64,000 nucleotides of DNA from JANJTB01 sp032027125 (GTDB taxonomy: Bacteria; Bacteroidota; Ignavibacteria; Kapaibacteriales; UBA2268). Below the pieces are notes generated by a model. That model did not search any database. It saw nothing but the letters and a program-made list of their open reading frames with translations, and had not been told where the DNA came from. The stretch's first letter is position 1. Each line of letters opens with the position of its first letter. The position numbers were made by a program, and so were the translations under genes. The stretch covers positions 3,152,350-3,216,349 of the forward strand of contig JAVSMQ010000001.1 in NCBI GenBank assembly GCA_032027125.1. Reading direction: 5' to 3'. Positions 16,793 through 24,157 of this stretch are shown here, in pieces.

Positions 16793-18167
16793 TTATATAA
16801 ATTCTTTTAACAAGAATCTTGATATAAAAATTACTGATTTGAAGGTTCAAACATCAAATCCGCTTGATGAAAATTTCATTCCAAAAACAAATATCAATAA
16901 GTTTAAGGGAATATCATTTATTTCAAAAATACTAATTTCATCACTTGCCACTTTAGCAGTCTTGTTTACTGCATTTATGCTGCTGGTGCCGGAATCTGAG
17001 AAACAATTATTAGGTAATCTGATAAATTCTAACCAACTTTCTCAAAGTTCATATGATTGGAAAAAAGACAGCAGTTACTTCAATATCAATGAATTAGTGT
17101 ATCTTGAATTAAATGAAGCTGAACTTGATAAAATAGGTATAATTATGAGGAATGATTCGATATTTATAGAAGGCGAATTCCTTTTTAATCCGCAACTTAA
17201 AGACTCAGTGGCAACAGGAAATATTACTTTGGTTGGAAGAAATGAAGGTGAATTGCCAAGCGTAATGCCGCGTAAACATTTGAATTTAACAAAAAAAATC
17301 AGTAAGTATGGTTATGATACTAATAAAACTCAATTGGTTAAAAATCAATCTTTCATTACTCACTACAGATGGAAAACCAACTTCATTAAATACGATGGGT
17401 GGAATCATTCTCAATTCAACAAATTTGCACCTGTGTCAATTCTTACACATTCTTACACATATCGTAAGAATAAGGAAACGTATTCTGAAAGAATGATGGT
17501 TAGTGAGGAATTCTCGCCAATTTTAAAAGGATATGAGGTTTCATTGGACTCAATGAGGAACTTTTTATCTGAACCAAATATTGATGCAGGTATGCACAGA
17601 TTGAGTGCATCGTCAAAATTAATTCCAATAAAAATTACACTTTATAATCATAAAAAATTATGGTCTAAAGAAGAAGACAAATATACAATAGATGAGTATT
17701 TAATTGAAAAAAAGGTAGTGTATATATGGTACGTTCCAACAGAAGAATTACTTAATGCCTTACCTGAAAGATATAGCTTACGAATCAGAAATGAACTACA
17801 AATTATTGACAAAATTGAAAACGGTGAAATCAGCACCAAAGAAGCTTGTAAAGAATTGGGCAAGGAGGAATCCTTACTTGGAATATGCCTGAACTATCAC
17901 GAAAATCTTGAAATAAAATCCATTTATCCAAGTCCGGGACGAGAAGATACACATATCAAATTTACCAATGGTAAGGAACAAAAACTGAGTGTATATTTAT
18001 ACAATATAACAGGTAAAGAAGTCAAATGTATAGCTGATAAGAAGTTATTCTTACAGGGTGAGCACAATCTGTGGATTGATTTGAACAATCTTATTCAAGG
18101 AATTTACATAGCTGTTATAATTGATGAAGAAGGCAATGCAATCAGCAGCAAGTTTATTAAAGAGTAA
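16776..18167 (+). CDS. Anti-sigma-like single-pass membrane protein with T9SS type A sorting domain
   Basis: I take the ATG at 16776 (463 residues) rather than the GTG four codons earlier. The N-terminal 45 or so residues are cytoplasmic in type, then one membrane helix (SKILISSLATLAVLFTAF, roughly residues 49-68), a long extracytoplasmic part, and a C-terminal 80 residues that match the T9SS type A sorting domain: IYPSPGREDTHIKF, LYNITGKEVKC, QGEHNLWIDLNNLIQGIYI, then ISSKFIKE. By position and topology it is the anti-sigma factor of the overlapping ECF gene. A sorting domain on a protein with an uncleaved membrane helix and no signal peptide is unusual. No anti-sigma family motif is recognised in the N-terminus. 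Confidence 0.65.
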   Translation: MKKLDNYINSFNKNLDIKITDLKVQTSNPLDENFIPKTNINKFKGISFISKILISSLATLAVLFTAFMLLVPESEKQLLGNLINSNQLSQSSYDWKKDSSYFNINELVYLELNEAELDKIGIIMRNDSIFIEGEFLFNPQLKDSVATGNITLVGRNEGELPSVMPRKHLNLTKKISKYGYDTNKTQLVKNQSFITHYRWKTNFIKYDGWNHSQFNKFAPVSILTHSYTYRKNKETYSERMMVSEEFSPILKGYEVSLDSMRNFLSEPNIDAGMHRLSASSKLIPIKITLYNHKKLWSKEEDKYTIDEYLIEKKVVYIWYVPTEELLNALPERYSLRIRNELQIIDKIENGEISTKEACKELGKEESLLGICLNYHENLEIKSIYPSPGREDTHIKFTNGKEQKLSVYLYNITGKEVKCIADKKLFLQGEHNLWIDLNNLIQGIYIAVIIDEEGNAISSKFIKE

Positions 18168-18302
18168 AATTTATCTTACTTCTAAATCGAAATAATCAGG
18201 TACTAAATAGTTATCAAAAATATTTAAAGTTCTAATTTGAACATTTGAGAAAGTACGAATATTAAACCTTTTCTGATATAATTGCAATATAATATTTGTT
18301 TT

Positions 18303-18320
18303 TATACCTTAAAAGGTATA
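18303..18320. promoter_or_regulatory. Perfect palindrome upstream of hipB, likely HipB operator
   Basis: TATACCTTAAAAGGTATA is a perfect 18-bp dyad centred 45 bp before the hipB ATG. E. coli HipB binds dyads of the form TATCC-N8-GGATA, so this element is a reasonable operator for autoregulation of the downstream three-gene operon. Confidence 0.5.
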
Positions 18321-18355
18321 TTTTTGTATTTATTAATAATGATTTTACAATTGAA

Positions 18356-18583
18356 ATGAAATCGAATGAATTAAGTACTTTTGTAAAACATCGTAGAAAA
18401 GTCCTCAGGCTTACTCAGCTTGAGCTTGCAGAAAAAGCAGGTGTGGGATTACGTTTCGTTCGTGATTTGGAACAGGGAAAAACTTCACTTAGGCTTGATA
18501 AGGTCAATCAGCTACTTTCGTTATTCGGTCATAAACTAATTCCCGGTAAAATGAGGTTTGAAGAAAATGAACAGGAAAGCTAA
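18356..18583 (+). CDS. hipB: XRE-family regulator, HipB-like antitoxin
   Basis: Starting at the ATG at 18356 the product has 75 residues and is a compact helix-turn-helix protein: STFVKHRRKVLRLTQLELAE, then KAGVGLRFVRDLEQGKTSL, then LDKVNQLLSLFGHKL. That is the HipB/XRE pattern. Reading upstream to 18296 would include the palindrome as coding and is unlikely. It should bind the upstream dyad and take part in toxin control. Its stop overlaps the next gene by 17 bp, making a three-gene operon. Confidence 0.85.
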   Translation: MKSNELSTFVKHRRKVLRLTQLELAEKAGVGLRFVRDLEQGKTSLRLDKVNQLLSLFGHKLIPGKMRFEENEQES

Positions 18584-18893
18584 AGTTTATATGTTCGATA
18601 AGTTTGCCGGCACACTTGAAGAAACTGACTCAGGATATGAGTTCGTCTATACCGATGAATATTTCAATTCAAAAAACAATTTACCGGTAAGTTTAACTTT
18701 GCCACTTTCAAAGAAAATACATAAAAGTCATCACATTTTTACATTTTTTGACGGATTGATACCCGAAGGCTGGTTGTTAAACATTGTTGAACAGAATTGG
18801 AAAGTTGATTCGAGAGACAGAATGGGTTTGCTGCTTGTTTGTTGCAAAGATTGTATCGGCTCAGTCAGAATTGAACCTATGGAGGAAAAATGA
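18567..18893 (+). CDS. hipS: HipS-like protein (HipA N-terminal subdomain)
   Basis: A 108-residue protein starting at ATG 18567 (the first ORF codon at 18558 is TTG). It corresponds to the N-terminal subdomain of HipA: VYMFDKFAGTLEE, YTDEYF, PVSLTLPLSKK, FFDGLIPEGWLL, then DRMGLLLVCCKDCIGSVRI. In HipBST modules this domain is a separate gene and acts as the antitoxin of the short kinase HipT. It overlaps hipB by 17 bp and the kinase gene by 4 bp. The antitoxin role here is inferred from that precedent. Confidence 0.75.
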   Translation: MNRKAKVYMFDKFAGTLEETDSGYEFVYTDEYFNSKNNLPVSLTLPLSKKIHKSHHIFTFFDGLIPEGWLLNIVEQNWKVDSRDRMGLLLVCCKDCIGSVRIEPMEEK

Positions 18894-19798
18894 CAAATCC
18901 CAAATGTTTATACTGTTACAATGAAATCACAGATAATTCAGGAAATTATCATTCCAAATGCTCAAAAAAGTTTTTCGGCATTTATCCTGCACCTGAATTG
19001 CCGTTTTCATTATCCGAAATTTCTGATTTAGCAAAACAAAACATTTTGAACCAAATTACAATTCCGGGTGTTCAAAAAAAAATATCGCTCGGTTTAAGTA
19101 AGAGAGTTGGTTTAATTCCGGGAAAACTTACTATTTTTGGGATATTAAGAAATTATATACTAAAACCGCCAACACCGGATTATGATAGTCTGCCGGAAAA
19201 CGAGTCTCTAACGATGCAGCTTGCCAAATTATTTAAAATTGATACAGTTCCAAATTCATTAATCAGATTGAAATCCGCTGAACTTGCCTATATTACCAAA
19301 CGAATTGACAGAAATAATAAAACTAAAATGCCAATGGAAGATATGGCTCAGTTAACAGAAAGACTCACTGAAGAAAAATATTTCGGTTCTCTTGAACAAA
19401 TCGGAAAAACAATTTTGAAATACTCAAGCAATGCAGGGTATGATTTAATCAAATTTTACGAAATAAATCTATTTTCATTTCTAACCGGAAATGCAGATAT
19501 GCACTTAAAGAATTTTTCGATAATTCATGAAAATGCAATGTATAAATTATCTCCGGCTTACGATTTGATTTCAACACGTCTTGTAATTCCCGAAAAACTT
19601 GACAGCGAAGAATTTGCTTTAACAATGAACGGGAAAAAAAGCAGATTTAATTATCAGGATTTCATTGATTTTTCAGAATACTTGAAAATTCCACAAAAGT
19701 CGCTCCAAAATATTCGGAATAAATTTAACAAAAAATTACCTGAAGTACAAAATCTTATCATGAAANATTTATACCTTATTGGATATAAATTTTATTAA
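18890..19798 (+). CDS. hipT: HipT-like Ser/Thr kinase toxin (HipA C-terminal kinase)
   Basis: A 302-residue kinase lacking the HipA N-terminal subdomain, which is encoded by the gene before it. It opens with a small zinc-binding-like segment (CLYCYNEI, then HSKCSKKFFG). Then comes the Gly-rich loop region ITIPGVQKKISLGL, AYITKRIDR with the ATP-binding Lys, the catalytic NADMHLKNFSII, and the metal-binding LSPAYDLIST. HipA/HipT toxins phosphorylate aminoacyl-tRNA synthetases and cause growth arrest; the target here is unknown. One ambiguous base (19766) leaves one residue undefined near the C-terminus. It abuts the convergent RelE gene with no gap. Confidence 0.82.
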   Translation: MTNPKCLYCYNEITDNSGNYHSKCSKKFFGIYPAPELPFSLSEISDLAKQNILNQITIPGVQKKISLGLSKRVGLIPGKLTIFGILRNYILKPPTPDYDSLPENESLTMQLAKLFKIDTVPNSLIRLKSAELAYITKRIDRNNKTKMPMEDMAQLTERLTEEKYFGSLEQIGKTILKYSSNAGYDLIKFYEINLFSFLTGNADMHLKNFSIIHENAMYKLSPAYDLISTRLVIPEKLDSEEFALTMNGKKSRFNYQDFIDFSEYLKIPQKSLQNIRNKFNKKLPEVQNLIMKXLYLIGYKFY

Positions 19799-20089
19799 TT
19801 ATTTCTTTTTATAGACATCTTTTCTATTATCAATATCTAAAATTGTTATCTCAAATTTTTTAGTATTGACATTATATAAAATTCTATAATTCCCTACTCT
19901 TATTCTCAAGCAATCATAAACAAATAATTTTTTAACCCCTTTTTGAAAAGGATTGTTTTTTAATGACAAAATTTTTTCATCTATTTTAAAATAATCTTTG
20001 TCATTCAAATTCTCTAGAAATTTCTGTGGTGTCTTTTTAATGATAATTGAGTACTGTTCAGTTATTTCTCTTCTTTCTAAACTCTTCAT
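19799..20089 (-). CDS. RelE-family toxin
   Basis: 96 residues with the RelE pattern: YSIIIKKTPQKFLENLNDKD in the first helices, LSLKNNPFQKGVKKL, then YDCLRIRVGNYRILYNV and the ending DIDNRKDVYKK. RelE toxins are ribosome-dependent mRNA endonucleases. The start overlaps the upstream small gene by 32 bp. The first eight residues may not be native; a shorter start is possible. It is convergent with the hipBST-like module and shares the end point with it. Confidence 0.85.
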   Translation of the reverse strand: MKSLERREITEQYSIIIKKTPQKFLENLNDKDYFKIDEKILSLKNNPFQKGVKKLFVYDCLRIRVGNYRILYNVNTKKFEITILDIDNRKDVYKKK

Positions 20090-20255
20090 AATTAGTGCCG
20101 GTCTCTTTTAATCTTTGTTTAGCAATGTTAATATCAATAATATCATTTAGCAGATCATTTTCAAATATGAATCTTTCGACCAAACTTAACTGCATTTTTT
20201 TTGGTAAAGCGTTTATTACAGTATATACTTCATTAATTATTAAGTTTTGTTGCAT
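20058..20255 (-). CDS. Antitoxin of the RelE-type pair
   Basis: Starting at the second of two adjacent ATGs (20258 and 20255), which follow AAAGGAG, the product has about 65 residues. It is a short helical protein (VYTVINALPKKMQLSLVERF) ending in a charged segment (KQRLKETGTNYEEFRKKRNN) suited to wrapping a toxin. Assignment is by gene order, size and overlap with relE. The longer reading frame from 20291 is not supported by a ribosome binding site. Confidence 0.7.
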   Translation of the reverse strand: MQQNLIINEVYTVINALPKKMQLSLVERFIFENDLLNDIIDINIAKQRLKETGTNYEEFRKKRNN

Positions 20256-20440
20256 CATTTTCTCCTTTATTTTGCAATTTTCATCTATCATTGACGATTA
20301 AATATTAAATTAATTCATTTTTGGGTTCAAATTGAAATATTCAATACTCTTCAATATTTAAAAAGTAACTATAATATTTTCACAATATATTGAAAATCTT
20401 ATAACTTATTCAAAATAAAACTTGATTTTTAAATGTAAAA

Positions 20441-20566
20441 AAAAGTTTTTCATATGGAATACACGAGCTACTTATTTATTTAAGTCAAATAGTGTCCGGT
20501 ATTTATTTCGTTGTTATAATTGATGAAGAAGGAAATGCCATAAGCAGTAAGTTAATGAAAAAATAA
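20441..20566 (+). pseudogene. Relic of a T9SS sorting domain, paralogous to the end of the anti-sigma-like gene
   Basis: An open stretch without start codon reads KSFSYGIHELLIYLSQIVSG and then IYFVVIIDEEGNAISSKLMK with a stop. It aligns without gaps to the last 40 residues of the anti-sigma-like protein (KLFLQGEHNLWIDLNNLIQG, then IYIAVIIDEEGNAISSKFIK). The rest of the gene is absent; toxin-antitoxin modules occupy the space upstream. It is the tail of a lost second copy. Confidence 0.8.
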
Positions 20567-20579
20567 GTATTTATGTAAA

Positions 20580-20664
20580 TTGCAATGTCCATATTACAAT
20601 TTATGTATAATTTTGTAATGTCCATATTGCAATTTTTATTATATTTGTAATGTTTATGTTGCAA
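20580..20664 (+). promoter_or_regulatory. Three phased 20-bp dyads upstream of the DUF4143-type ATPase
   Basis: Three near-identical dyads, TTGCAATGTCCATATTACAA (20580-20599), TTGTAATGTCCATATTGCAA (20613-20632) and TTGTAATGTTTATGTTGCAA (20645-20664), start 33 and 32 bp apart and end 16 bp before the ATPase ATG. Each has inverted half sites TTGYAAT/ATTRCAA. Spacing of about three helical turns suggests co-operative binding by a dimeric repressor. Confidence 0.65.
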
Positions 20665-20680
20665 AAATCAGAGTTATATT

Positions 20681-21874
20681 ATGGAACGGCTTTATGAAAA
20701 ATCACAAAGATTAATTCAAAATCAAAAAATTAATTTTGTCAGATATTTATTTGATTCAGTTAATTGGTCAGAACGGGCAATTATGATTTCCGGTTCACGA
20801 GAAGTCGGAAAAACTACTTTACTTCTGCAATATTTGAAAATGAATCCTGAAATTTCTCAAAATTCAATATATTTATCATTAGATGATATTTATTTTTTTG
20901 AAAATAAACTATTGGATTTTGCCGATATATTTTATAAAAATGGCGGTAAATTATTGGTATTGGATGAAGTTCATAAATATTCTGACTGGAGTATTGAAGT
21001 AAAAAATATACTGGATTCGTACCCGGATTTAAAAATTATTCTTACAGGTTCGTCAGCTCTGGAATTATTCAGAGGTTTTGGTGATTTGAGCCGCAGAGTT
21101 GTCCGTTATAACCTGCACGGTTTGTCTTTCCGTGAATACCTCGAATTAAATAATGAACTCAAAATTTCGAAAATTTCAATTGAAGATATTATTTCCGGTC
21201 AGGATGAATTTGTAAATGAGATAAATTCACAAATCAAAATTTTGCCTGAGTTCAATAATTATCTTAAATATGGCTATTATCCTTATTTTATCGAAAGCAT
21301 TGAATCCTTTCATCAAAAATTACTAAACACAATCAATATCATTCTTGAAGTTGATATTCCATCAAGTGAATCAGTAAATCTTAAAAGTATCAACAAACTT
21401 AAAAAGTTGTTTTATGTAGTTGCAAGCTCGGTTCCGTTCAAACCGAATATAACTAAAATAAGTGAAAATCTGGATGTTTCAAGAACAACAACAATGCATT
21501 ATCTGGACATTTTAAGCAAATCTCAAATAATTCAAATGCTTGCAACAGAAAAAAGCGGATTATCGAAATTAACAAAACCCGATAAAATTTATTTAAATGA
21601 TACAAATCAGGCTTATGCTTTTGCAGAAAACAATGTTGATATTGGCAATTTAAGAGAAACTTTCTTTTTGAATCAAACCTTAGTAGTTGCAAAAGTATTT
21701 CATACGGATAAAACTGATTTTTGCATTAATAATAAATATTATCTTGAAGTCGGAGGTAAAAATAAGGGCTTTTCTCAGATTTCCGGACTGAAAAATTCTT
21801 ATATAGCAGCAGATAATTTGGAATATTATGCAGCCGGAAAAATTCCGTTGTGGTTATTCGGTTTCTTATATTAA
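20681..21874 (+). CDS. AAA-family ATPase with DUF4143-type C-terminal domain
   Basis: A 397-residue cytosolic protein. The N-terminal ATPase has Walker A GSREVGKTTLL (family norm GPRQVGKTT), Walker B KLLVLDEVH, and sensor ILTGSSAL, followed by LHGLSFREYLEL, typical of the ATPase/DUF4143 family. The C-terminal half has a winged-helix-like ISENLDVSRTTTMHYLDIL and then a DUF4143-type nuclease-like region (KIYLNDTNQAYAF, RETFFLNQ, YYLEVGGKNKG). Cellular role in general unknown; members are often sporadically distributed and strain specific. The promoter region carries three phased dyads, and the relic of a T9SS gene lies just upstream. Confidence 0.82.
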   Translation: MERLYEKSQRLIQNQKINFVRYLFDSVNWSERAIMISGSREVGKTTLLLQYLKMNPEISQNSIYLSLDDIYFFENKLLDFADIFYKNGGKLLVLDEVHKYSDWSIEVKNILDSYPDLKIILTGSSALELFRGFGDLSRRVVRYNLHGLSFREYLELNNELKISKISIEDIISGQDEFVNEINSQIKILPEFNNYLKYGYYPYFIESIESFHQKLLNTINIILEVDIPSSESVNLKSINKLKKLFYVVASSVPFKPNITKISENLDVSRTTTMHYLDILSKSQIIQMLATEKSGLSKLTKPDKIYLNDTNQAYAFAENNVDIGNLRETFFLNQTLVVAKVFHTDKTDFCINNKYYLEVGGKNKGFSQISGLKNSYIAADNLEYYAAGKIPLWLFGFLY

Positions 21875-21961
21875 TAATTTTCCAAAAAATATTTCTCTAT
21901 TCTTGTTCCTTTTTTCAACTTCAGGTGTCTATACAATTGTAACGAAAATATTTTGAAGAAA

Positions 21962-22516
21962 ATGAAACTTAAAAATTACAGCGATATTGAATTACTGGAA
22001 TTACTAAGGGGTGACAAAAAGCTCCGCGATGAAGCTTTTAATGAGATTTACACTCGGTATAACCGGATAATTCACGGGTATATTTATTCGCTGATTAAGG
22101 ATTCTGATGCTGTAGAGGATGTTTTTCAGGAGACTTTTATTAAGTTTTATGATTATGCTTTAAAATATGAAATTAAGAATATTCAGGCTTTTTTGCTTTT
22201 ATCTTCAAAAAACCGGTGTTTGAATTATTTTAAAAACAAAAAGCACAATATTGAAATTAGAGAAGACATATTAAGTGAAAATAATATTGATGAAATCGAA
22301 AAGAATGAACTCATTGAACTCATTATCAGTTCACTCGATTTGCTGGACGACATATACAAGGAATGTTTTACAATGCGGGAATTTGAGGGTTTGACCTACT
22401 CAGAAATCGCTGATAGACTGGGGATTACAACTGAGAACGCAAAAGTCCGCTCACTGAGGGCAAAGAGAAAAATTATTGAATTACTGCAACCTTATTTGAA
22501 GGATTTATCAAAGTAG
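21962..22516 (+). CDS. ECF-type RNA polymerase sigma factor
   Basis: Starting at the ATG at 21962 the product has 184 residues. Region 2 spans IYTRYNRIIHGYIYSLIKDS with AVEDVFQETFIKFYDYA, and region 4 spans LLDDIYKECFTMREFEG, LTYSEIADRLGITTENAKVR and RAKRKIIELL. It is the first gene of a pair: the anti-sigma-type gene follows after 6 bp. The upstream DNA has GTGTCTATA (21925-21933) and GTAACG (21939-21944), which may belong to an autoregulated ECF promoter. Its regulon is unknown. Confidence 0.9.
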   Translation: MKLKNYSDIELLELLRGDKKLRDEAFNEIYTRYNRIIHGYIYSLIKDSDAVEDVFQETFIKFYDYALKYEIKNIQAFLLLSSKNRCLNYFKNKKHNIEIREDILSENNIDEIEKNELIELIISSLDLLDDIYKECFTMREFEGLTYSEIADRLGITTENAKVRSLRAKRKIIELLQPYLKDLSK

Positions 22517-22522
22517 GCTATT

Positions 22523-23722
22523 ATGGAAAAGTTTGAAATATTAAACGATTATCTTGATGGTAATCTAAACGAATCGCAGGAAAAAGAAATCCTGTTTGAG
22601 CTTGCAGCAAATGACGAACTTAGAAATGATTTTCGTCAATTGATTGCAGTTAACCGCTCAAGTTCGATGCTGGCAAAGGGATATTTTGTACCGGAAATTT
22701 CTAAAGACGGAATATTTGCTGCAATTGGAATGGCAGGAGCTTCTGTAGGTACCGGTTTGGCAGTCAATTCACCGGTTAAGAAAGCATTTCCCTTGCTGCC
22801 TGCTTTACTTACGTCGGCTGCAACGGTTGTAATATTATTTTTACTTATGAATGTGTTAGGGTATGACCTTGTAAAAAATGAGAATATTCAGAGAAATGTA
22901 ACTACAATTACAAAATATCAAAGAATTCCTGAATCAATTTCAGGTACTGAAGAAAGAAGTAATTTACAGACTAAGGAATCAAAACGCGGTACATCCGGTA
23001 TTTCAAAAAATTCCATTAATCACAGTTCTATCCCAGTTAAAAAGCAATTTGCTGACAATGTGCAGGTAATAGAAGGCAATATTGAGAATGAAGACAGCAG
23101 GATATATGAAATTAGTACGGACAAAATTGCGATAAACAATAATATAGATTTTCAAAACAGACAGCTTAATAATTTCAGCCGCAACAATATTCATCCGGAA
23201 TTATATGATTCACCTGAATTAACTAATTCTTCCGACGGCATTCCTTTAAGTATTGAAGTTAGAAATTCACAATACTGGAATATACCTGCTGCAACTGTTA
23301 CACCATCGAGATTTGCAGATTTCAATAATATGACAATTGATATAAAATATAATTTTGATAATGGCATTTCTGTCGGTGGTGATGTTCGCCGCGAGAATTA
23401 TTTTCAGGAATTTGATTTTGTTGATGAATTAAGACAATATACAAAAGTAGAGCAGCAGCCTAATTTCACAACATTTTCGCTGGCTGCAGGCTATATTTAC
23501 AATTCCGGCAGCTCCATCAGTCCATTGGCTCAAATTTCTTTAGGGTTAAACGAGGCAGGGGTAGTATCAAGGCTAATGGTTGGTGCGGGCTACCGGATTA
23601 GTGATAACTTTTCATTGCGGATAAGTTCAGAACTGAGTAATTTGACTTATGAATACAAAAGTGTGGTATTCAATTCGCCAAAATTCGGATTTAATTACGG
23701 TATATGTTATACTTTTAGATAG
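22523..23722 (+). CDS. Anti-sigma-like membrane protein with beta-barrel-like C-terminal domain
   Basis: The 399-residue protein begins with an anti-sigma-type helical segment (NDYLDGNLNESQEKEILFEL, LRNDFRQLIAVNRS), has a membrane helix near residues 90-112 (LLPALLTSAATVVILFLLM), a low-complexity linker, and a C-terminal 140 residues that look like outer-membrane beta strands: MTIDIKYNFDNGISVGGDVR, FSLAAGYIYNSGSSISPLAQ, RLMVGAGYRISDNFSLRI, ending GFNYGICYTFR with terminal aromatic residue. It partners the ECF sigma factor encoded 6 bp upstream. Joining an inner-membrane anchor to a barrel-like end is odd; the domain may be periplasmic instead. Confidence 0.65.
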   Translation: MEKFEILNDYLDGNLNESQEKEILFELAANDELRNDFRQLIAVNRSSSMLAKGYFVPEISKDGIFAAIGMAGASVGTGLAVNSPVKKAFPLLPALLTSAATVVILFLLMNVLGYDLVKNENIQRNVTTITKYQRIPESISGTEERSNLQTKESKRGTSGISKNSINHSSIPVKKQFADNVQVIEGNIENEDSRIYEISTDKIAINNNIDFQNRQLNNFSRNNIHPELYDSPELTNSSDGIPLSIEVRNSQYWNIPAATVTPSRFADFNNMTIDIKYNFDNGISVGGDVRRENYFQEFDFVDELRQYTKVEQQPNFTTFSLAAGYIYNSGSSISPLAQISLGLNEAGVVSRLMVGAGYRISDNFSLRISSELSNLTYEYKSVVFNSPKFGFNYGICYTFR

Positions 23723-23769
23723 ATATATTATAATGTATAATTTTAAGAATAACAAATAATAGGTTACTT

Positions 23770-24126
23770 ATGAAAAAGATATATTTATTGATATTGGCAG
23801 CTTTCTTAACATTTTCATTTGGATGTAAGAAGGTTGAGAACCCGACAAATGAAAATTCGCCATGGTTAGAACGGTTAATTGAACATTTTGAAAATTCCAC
23901 GGTTGGAGACCCGCCTCAATCAATCTGGCAATATGAATACAATGGTGATATTGTATATTATATACCACCGCAGTGTTGTGACCAGTTCAGCGTGCTTTTG
24001 AGCAGCGACAGTACTGTTATCTGCGCCCCCGACGGAGGTATAGCCGCTATGGGTGACGGACGGTGCGACGACTTTTTTCAAAAGTGTAAAGATAAAAAGC
24101 TGATATGGCAGGATGATAGAAAATAA
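23770..24126 (+). CDS. DUF6970-type lipoprotein
   Basis: A 118-residue lipoprotein (lipobox FSFGC). The body shows WLERLIEHFENS, IWQYEYNGDIVYYIPPQCCD, QFSVLL, CAPDGGIAAMGDGRCDDFF. I recall this pattern as the DUF6970 family of short Bacteroidetes lipoproteins, in which the paired Cys of PPQCCD and the CAPDGG segment are conserved. The function is unknown. It lies 47 bp after the anti-sigma-type gene and 31 bp before another lipoprotein gene, so all four genes from the sigma factor onward could be one transcript. Confidence 0.75.
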   Translation: MKKIYLLILAAFLTFSFGCKKVENPTNENSPWLERLIEHFENSTVGDPPQSIWQYEYNGDIVYYIPPQCCDQFSVLLSSDSTVICAPDGGIAAMGDGRCDDFFQKCKDKKLIWQDDRK

Positions 24127-24157
24127 TTTTTAAATTTAAATAAAAGGAGATTTTATA

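Noticed and set aside
18296..18355. Twenty-residue upstream extension of HipB
   Set aside because: It would contain the operator-like palindrome and is hydrophobic, unlike HipB N-termini; the ATG at 18356 fits better.
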